A DNA stretch of 47,777 nt from Paracoccaceae bacterium (GTDB lineage Bacteria > Pseudomonadota > Alphaproteobacteria > Rhizobiales > Stappiaceae). Positions 44,609-47,777 of the stretch are shown in pieces (positions within the stretch are counted from its first letter, which is position 1; each line of letters opens with the position of its first letter). The notes beneath the pieces are model-generated. The model was not told the origin of the DNA. It was given only the letters and a program-made list of their open reading frames with translations, and did no database searches. The stretch spans positions 1 through 47,777 of the forward strand of contig PARB01000014.1 of the NCBI GenBank assembly GCA_002709505.1, given 5' to 3'. Made by a program: the position numbers and the translations under genes.

Positions 44609-45682
44609 ATGATTGCGGCGGAAAAACTCGAAGCGCTGCTGGCGCGCGTTGCCGAGATCGAACACGGGATGACGCAAAACCCGGATCCGGACACCTATGT
44701 GAAACTGTCGCGCGACTATGCCGAACTGGAACCGCTGGCAAAGAAGGTCCGCGCGCTGCAGGAGGCGGAAGGCGAGCTTGCCGACGTCGAGGCGATGATC
44801 GCGGACGCGGGCGGCGACAAGGACATGAAGGCGCTGGCGGAAGCCGAACGCGAGACGCTTGTCGAGCGGATCGAGGCGCTGAGCCAGGACGTGCGCCTCG
44901 GTTTCCTGCCGCGCGATTCCGCCGACAGCCGCAACGTCATCCTCGAGGTGCGGGCCGGTACCGGCGGCGACGAGGCAGCACTCTTTGCCGGCGACCTGTT
45001 TCGCATGTACCAGCGCTTCGCCCAGCTCAATGGCTGGAAGATGGAGATCCTGTCGGCGAGCGAGGGCGAGGTCGGCGGTTTCAAGGAGGTGATCGCCTCG
45101 GTCTCGGGCCAGAATGTCTTCGCCCGGCTGAAGTTCGAATCCGGCGTTCACCGGGTGCAGCGGGTGCCCGATACGGAATCGGGCGGGCGCATCCACACCT
45201 CGGCCGCGACGGTCGCGGTGTTGCCGCAGGCGGAGGATGTCGACGTCACCATTCAGGAGTCGGACCTGCGCATCGACACCTTCCGCGCCTCGGGTGCGGG
45301 CGGCCAGCACGTCAACACCACCGATTCCGCCGTGCGCATCACCCATATTCCGACCGGCATCGTCGTCGGCGTGCAGGACGAGCGCTCCCAGCACAAGAAC
45401 AAGGCCAAGGCGATGCAGCTGCTGCGCGCGCGCATCTTCGATGCGGAACGCGCACGGCTTGCCGAGGAGCGCACCGAGGCCCGCCGGCTGCAGGTCGGCT
45501 CCGGCGATCGCTCGGAACGCATCCGCACCTATAATTTCCCGCAAGGACGGGTGACCGACCACCGCATCGGCCTGACGCTCTACAAGCTTCCCGAAATCGT
45601 CAGCGGCGAGGCGCTCGGCGAGGTCATCGACGCGCTTGTCCTCGACTATCAGGCCAATCTGCTCGCGGCCGAGGGCCTGTGA
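44609..45682 (+). CDS. prfA: Peptide chain release factor 1
   Basis: 357 residues from ATG 44609. The catalytic G-A-G-G-Q-H-V-N motif is at about residue 230. The codon-reading P-x-T tripeptide reads P-D-T in R-V-P-D-T-E-S, where E. coli RF1 has P-A-T; the first and third residues that define the motif are kept. [10 protein letters not shown] and [10 protein letters not shown] follow as usual. It ends translation at UAA and UAG. Its stop overlaps the GTG start of prmC, the methyltransferase that modifies the Gln of GGQ. Confidence 0.97.
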   Translation: MIAAEKLEALLARVAEIEHGMTQNPDPDTYVKLSRDYAELEPLAKKVRALQEAEGELADVEAMIADAGGDKDMKALAEAERETLVERIEALSQDVRLGFLPRDSADSRNVILEVRAGTGGDEAALFAGDLFRMYQRFAQLNGWKMEILSASEGEVGGFKEVIASVSGQNVFARLKFESGVHRVQRVPDTESGGRIHTSAATVAVLPQAEDVDVTIQESDLRIDTFRASGAGGQHVNTTDSAVRITHIPTGIVVGVQDERSQHKNKAKAMQLLRARIFDAERARLAEERTEARRLQVGSGDRSERIRTYNFPQGRVTDHRIGLTLYKLPEIVSGEALGEVIDALVLDYQANLLAAEGL

Positions 45683-46572
45683 CCCAGGGCGCGGCACCGG
45701 GCGATGCGCCGGAGACGCTCGGCCGGCTCGCGACCCGGTTGCGCAAAGCGTTCCGCGCCGCCGGCATGGAGACCGCCGCGCTTGATGCGCGCCTCCTCGC
45801 CGCCCGTGCCGCCGGGGTCGATGCGGACCGGGTCGTGCTCGATTCGGAGCGGCCCGTCTCGCCGCAGGAGGCGGCGCTCGCTGCGGACATGATGGCCCGG
45901 CGGCTCGCCGGAGAGCCGGTCGGCCGCATTCTGGGGGAGCGCGAGTTCTGGGGGCTGACCTTCGCCCTGTCGCCGGAGACGCTGGAGCCGCGTCCGGACA
46001 CGGAAACCCTCGTCGCGCAGGCGCTGGCGTGGTGCGATGCGCGCGGCGGGCGCGAGCGGGACTGGCTGTTCGCCGATATCGGCACGGGAACGGGGGCGAT
46101 CGCGGTCGCGCTGTTGAGCGAGCTGCCGAAGGCTGTCGCCGTCGCGGTCGATCTGAGCGAAGCGGCACTTGCCACCGCGCGGAAGAATGCCCGGCACAAC
46201 GGTGTCGGCGACCGGTTCCATGCGGTGTGCGGGGATTTCGCCGATGCGCTGGCCCCGGGCTTCGACCTGCTGGTCAGCAATCCGCCCTATATCGCGGTGG
46301 AGGAAACCGCGACGCTTTCGCGCGAGGTGCGCCTGTTCGATCCGCCGCTGGCGCTCTTTGCCGAGGACAACGGGCTGGCCGCCTATCGGCGAATCGCCGC
46401 CGAAGCGGCGCGCCTTCTGGTTGGCGGCGGGGCGGCGATGGTCGAGATCGGCGCGACCCAGGCGTCATCCGTGTGTCGGATCCTGGAAGCGGGCGGACTT
46501 GAAGAGACCGTCGTCTTTCAAGACCTTGGCGGGCGCGACCGCGTTGTCGGCGCGCATAGGGTTGCAAAATGA
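45679..46572 (+). CDS. prmC: Release factor glutamine N5-methyltransferase PrmC
   Basis: 297 residues from GTG 45679 in a GTGA overlap with prfA. The SAM-binding motif is [13 protein letters not shown], and the catalytic N-P-P-Y is in L-V-S-N-P-P-Y-I-A (about residue 198). [11 protein letters not shown] and [10 protein letters not shown] are further PrmC hallmarks. It methylates the GGQ glutamine of RF1 and RF2. Coupled to prfA in one operon. Confidence 0.96.
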   Translation: MTQGAAPGDAPETLGRLATRLRKAFRAAGMETAALDARLLAARAAGVDADRVVLDSERPVSPQEAALAADMMARRLAGEPVGRILGEREFWGLTFALSPETLEPRPDTETLVAQALAWCDARGGRERDWLFADIGTGTGAIAVALLSELPKAVAVAVDLSEAALATARKNARHNGVGDRFHAVCGDFADALAPGFDLLVSNPPYIAVEETATLSREVRLFDPPLALFAEDNGLAAYRRIAAEAARLLVGGGAAMVEIGATQASSVCRILEAGGLEETVVFQDLGGRDRVVGAHRVAK

Positions 46573-46602
46573 CACCAGATTTTTCCCGCGTGAAAAAGAC
46601 GC

Positions 46603-46631
46603 TTGGAAAACCCGGCGGAACCGGCTAGTTT
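46603..46631 (+). promoter_or_regulatory. Promoter-like sequence downstream of prmC
   Basis: TTGGAA (46603-46608) and TAGTTT (46626-46631) are exactly 17 bases apart in the interval before the DUF4167 gene. A start near 46638 would give that gene a leader of about 350 bases or produce a separate RNA. Confidence 0.45.
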
Positions 46632-46726
46632 CTGAGCGCCGAGACCCGACGGGGGTGGTGCTTTTATCCACGGGTAGGCAGTTCGACAAGTTTTTGAGAG
46701 ACTTTTCGTTCCAGCCAGAACCTGCA

Positions 46727-46889
46727 TTGCGCGACGGGCAATCACCGTCGGCGACGATGCGCCGAGGACCTTCGGGTCCCAGGGCGACTTGGCATAGGTC
46801 TGTTCAGGTGACTTCTTCCAGACTACCGGAGAGGCCGGCGCTGACGCGTCGCCCTGCTCGCGAGCGAAGGACCTGTATGGATCGCGCAA
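46727..46889 (+). ncRNA. Candidate structured RNA or structured 5' leader
   Basis: Several complementary segments are nested. An outer helix TTGCGCGA (46727-46734) pairs with TCGCGCAA (46882-46889). Inside are CGACGG/CCGTCG (46732-46737, 46745-46750; competes with the outer helix by three bases), GGACC-TTCG-GGTCC (46766-46779), and a nine-pair helix CAGGGCGAC/GTCGCCCTG (46780-46788, 46848-46856) that encloses GTCTG/CAGAC. There is also the palindrome GCTCGCGAGC (46856-46865). The layout is a closed multi-branch. The strand is not certain, since perfect stems form on both; the plus strand is favoured by the promoter-like sequence. I cannot match it to a known family. Confidence 0.4.
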
Positions 46890-46988
46890 CACCGACTTAG
46901 TCTCGTTGCGTTTCATGGCGCCGGTCCGTGTCGGACCGGACTGTTGATCGGCCGTTGTCGATCGCCGTTCGTGAGAGAAAACGGCAGA

Positions 46989-47777
46989 ATGAGACCAGGA
47001 AATCAGAACAACAAGCGCATCCGTGGCCGTGGCGGCCGCAAGGGTCCCAATCCGCTTTCGCGGACGTATGAGTCCAATGGACCCGACGTGAAGATCCGCG
47101 GTACCGCCCACCATGTCGCCGAAAAATACCAGCAGCTTGCGCGCGATGCCGCCGCTGCCGGCGACCGGGTGATCTCGGAAAACTACTATCAGCACGCCGA
47201 GCACTATCTGCGCATCATCGCCTCTGCCCAGCAGAGCATGCAGCAGCCTGTGGTGCTTCCGCGCGGCGACGAGGCCGAAGACGAGGCGGAGGCGCAAACC
47301 GAACGCGCCGAGCGTCAGGATCGCCAGGACCGTCGCGATCGCGGTGATCGCGGCGAGCGCGGGGATCGGGGCGAGCGCAACGAGCGCAGCGACCGCGGCG
47401 ACCGTGACGCGGCCAAGTCGGATGACGGGGCCAAGTCGGTGATGCCGGTGGATGCGCCCCAGCCCTTCGTCGACAACATGCCCGTTCTGAACGCCAAGAG
47501 CGCGGGGGCCGGCGACGGCCCTGCGACCGCAAAGGCGAAGGACGAGGACAACGGCGACAGCAGCGACGACGACGACGATCGTGGCCGGCGCCGCACGCGC
47601 GGTACACGGGGACGCGGCCTGCGCAAGGCCCGCACCCCCGGCACGGGCGACGACGCCGGTGCAAAGGACGGCGATCAGGACGATGCGCCGGCTGCCAATG
47701 GCGCGGCCGAGACGGCCGGCGGAGATGCCGGCGAGCCGGAGGCCCCGAAGCCCCGTGCCCGCCGCACGCCGCGTGCC
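46989..47777 (+). CDS. DUF4167-family protein (3' truncated by window edge)
   Basis: From ATG 46989 the frame is open to the last base, giving at least 263 residues. Residues 1-85 are the conserved DUF4167 domain: M-R-P-G-N-Q-N-N-K-R-I-R-G-R-G, then L-S-R-T-Y-E-S-N-G-P-D-V-K-I-R-G-T, H-V-A-E-K-Y-Q-Q-L-A-R-D-A and N-Y-Y-Q-H-A-E-H-Y-L-R-I-I. The rest is low-complexity, rich in D, R, G and E (runs such as R-G-D-R-G-E-R-G-D-R), and likely disordered. The basic and RG-rich composition suggests RNA contact (inference); function unknown. Its place after prfA-prmC is the usual one in Hyphomicrobiales. Confidence 0.92.
   Translation, partial: MRPGNQNNKRIRGRGGRKGPNPLSRTYESNGPDVKIRGTAHHVAEKYQQLARDAAAAGDRVISENYYQHAEHYLRIIASAQQSMQQPVVLPRGDEAEDEAEAQTERAERQDRQDRRDRGDRGERGDRGERNERSDRGDRDAAKSDDGAKSVMPVDAPQPFVDNMPVLNAKSAGAGDGPATAKAKDEDNGDSSDDDDDRGRRRTRGTRGRGLRKARTPGTGDDAGAKDGDQDDAPAANGAAETAGGDAGEPEAPKPRARRTPRA

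Larger units (their letters stand above)
46573..46988. other. 416-base non-coding interval between prmC and the DUF4167 gene
   Basis: Contains a promoter-like sequence, a strongly structured stretch (46727-46889) and a further hairpin CCGGTCCG-TGT-CGGACCGG (46921-46939) 50 bases before the next start codon. A minus-strand frame is open through the whole interval, but its third codon positions lack the strong G/C bias of real genes here. Confidence 0.6.

Noticed and set aside
42143-46168. Very long minus-strand open frame (over 1300 codons) opposite ptsP and prfA
   Set aside because: It is antisense to two clearly conserved genes, is rich in Arg, His and Gln with no domain, and reflects high GC content that removes stop codons.
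46681-46900. tmRNA (two-piece alphaproteobacterial form), RNase P RNA or SRP RNA in the structured interval
   Set aside because: I find no tag-coding frame, no T-arm next to a CCA end, and none of the conserved RNase P or SRP core sequences.
46518-46916. Minus-strand frame starting M-K-R-N-E-T-K-S in the prmC-DUF4167 interval, considered as a protein gene
   Set aside because: Third codon positions lack the strong G/C bias of neighbouring genes, no ribosome site, and the stem structures explain the region better. Not fully excluded.

Overview
The window reads as a chromosomal segment of a high-GC alphaproteobacterium, most likely Hyphomicrobiales and possibly close to Stappiaceae (inference). 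The clues are a methylsuccinyl-CoA dehydrogenase of the ethylmalonyl-CoA pathway, proteins of the alphaproteobacterial families DUF2794 and DUF4167, a divergent secA / peptidyl-prolyl isomerase-argJ block, and the gene order comF-grxC-nitrilase-DUF1178-ubiG-lysC-ptsP-prfA-prmC-DUF4167. I see no tRNA, rRNA, CRISPR array, insertion sequence or prophage. Both edges cut genes: an EamA-type transporter on the left and the DUF4167 gene on the right.

Layout. 1-6.3 kb: transporter remnant, BrkB-like membrane protein, mcd, and a complete TRAP transporter operon (dctP-dctQ-dctM, minus strand). 6.4-9.2 kb: a TetR regulator divergent from a flavodoxin-fold NAD(P)H oxidoreductase with three operator copies between them, an acetyltransferase preceded by a possible leader RNA, and a DUF2794 gene with a strong upstream hairpin. 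9.2-13.9 kb: the accessory part of the window, a tandem array of subtilase autotransporters. 14-27.5 kb: BI-1 family membrane protein, an unrecognised exported protein, the ybbA/ybbP ABC system divergent from tesA, aldo/keto reductase, RNA 2',3'-cyclic phosphodiesterase, pyrophosphatase, alpha/beta hydrolase, sugar kinase, L,D-transpeptidase, class III cyclase and glycosyltransferase. 27.6-34.5 kb: secA, parvulin-type isomerase, argJ, GNAT, Nudix and an isolated Flp pilin. 34.5-47.8 kb: mainly conserved housekeeping genes, with a MarR/DUF1428 pair inserted.

The most unusual region is the autotransporter array. Two full-length genes on the minus strand (11755-13839 upstream, 9500-11578 downstream) share an almost base-identical ~1.08 kb segment coding for the beta-barrel; the four differences I can see by eye are all silent. 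Their protease passengers have diverged. The upstream copy keeps the complete subtilisin triad (D75, H110, S304) and the oxyanion Asn. The downstream copy has Gln for the catalytic His, Ala for the Ser and Asp for the oxyanion Asn, so it should be a pseudoprotease. A decayed signal-peptide region of a third unit lies further downstream. This looks like an array in which gene conversion keeps the secretion barrel constant while passengers diversify, giving a protease/pseudoprotease surface pair.

Two intergenic regions deserve attention as RNA candidates. The 416 bases between prmC and the DUF4167 gene have a promoter-like sequence and several mutually compatible stems. The 5' side of the acetyltransferase gene at 7731-8267 has a CTTGAC-type -35 element, a GNRA hairpin and an intrinsic terminator, consistent with an attenuated leader or a small RNA.
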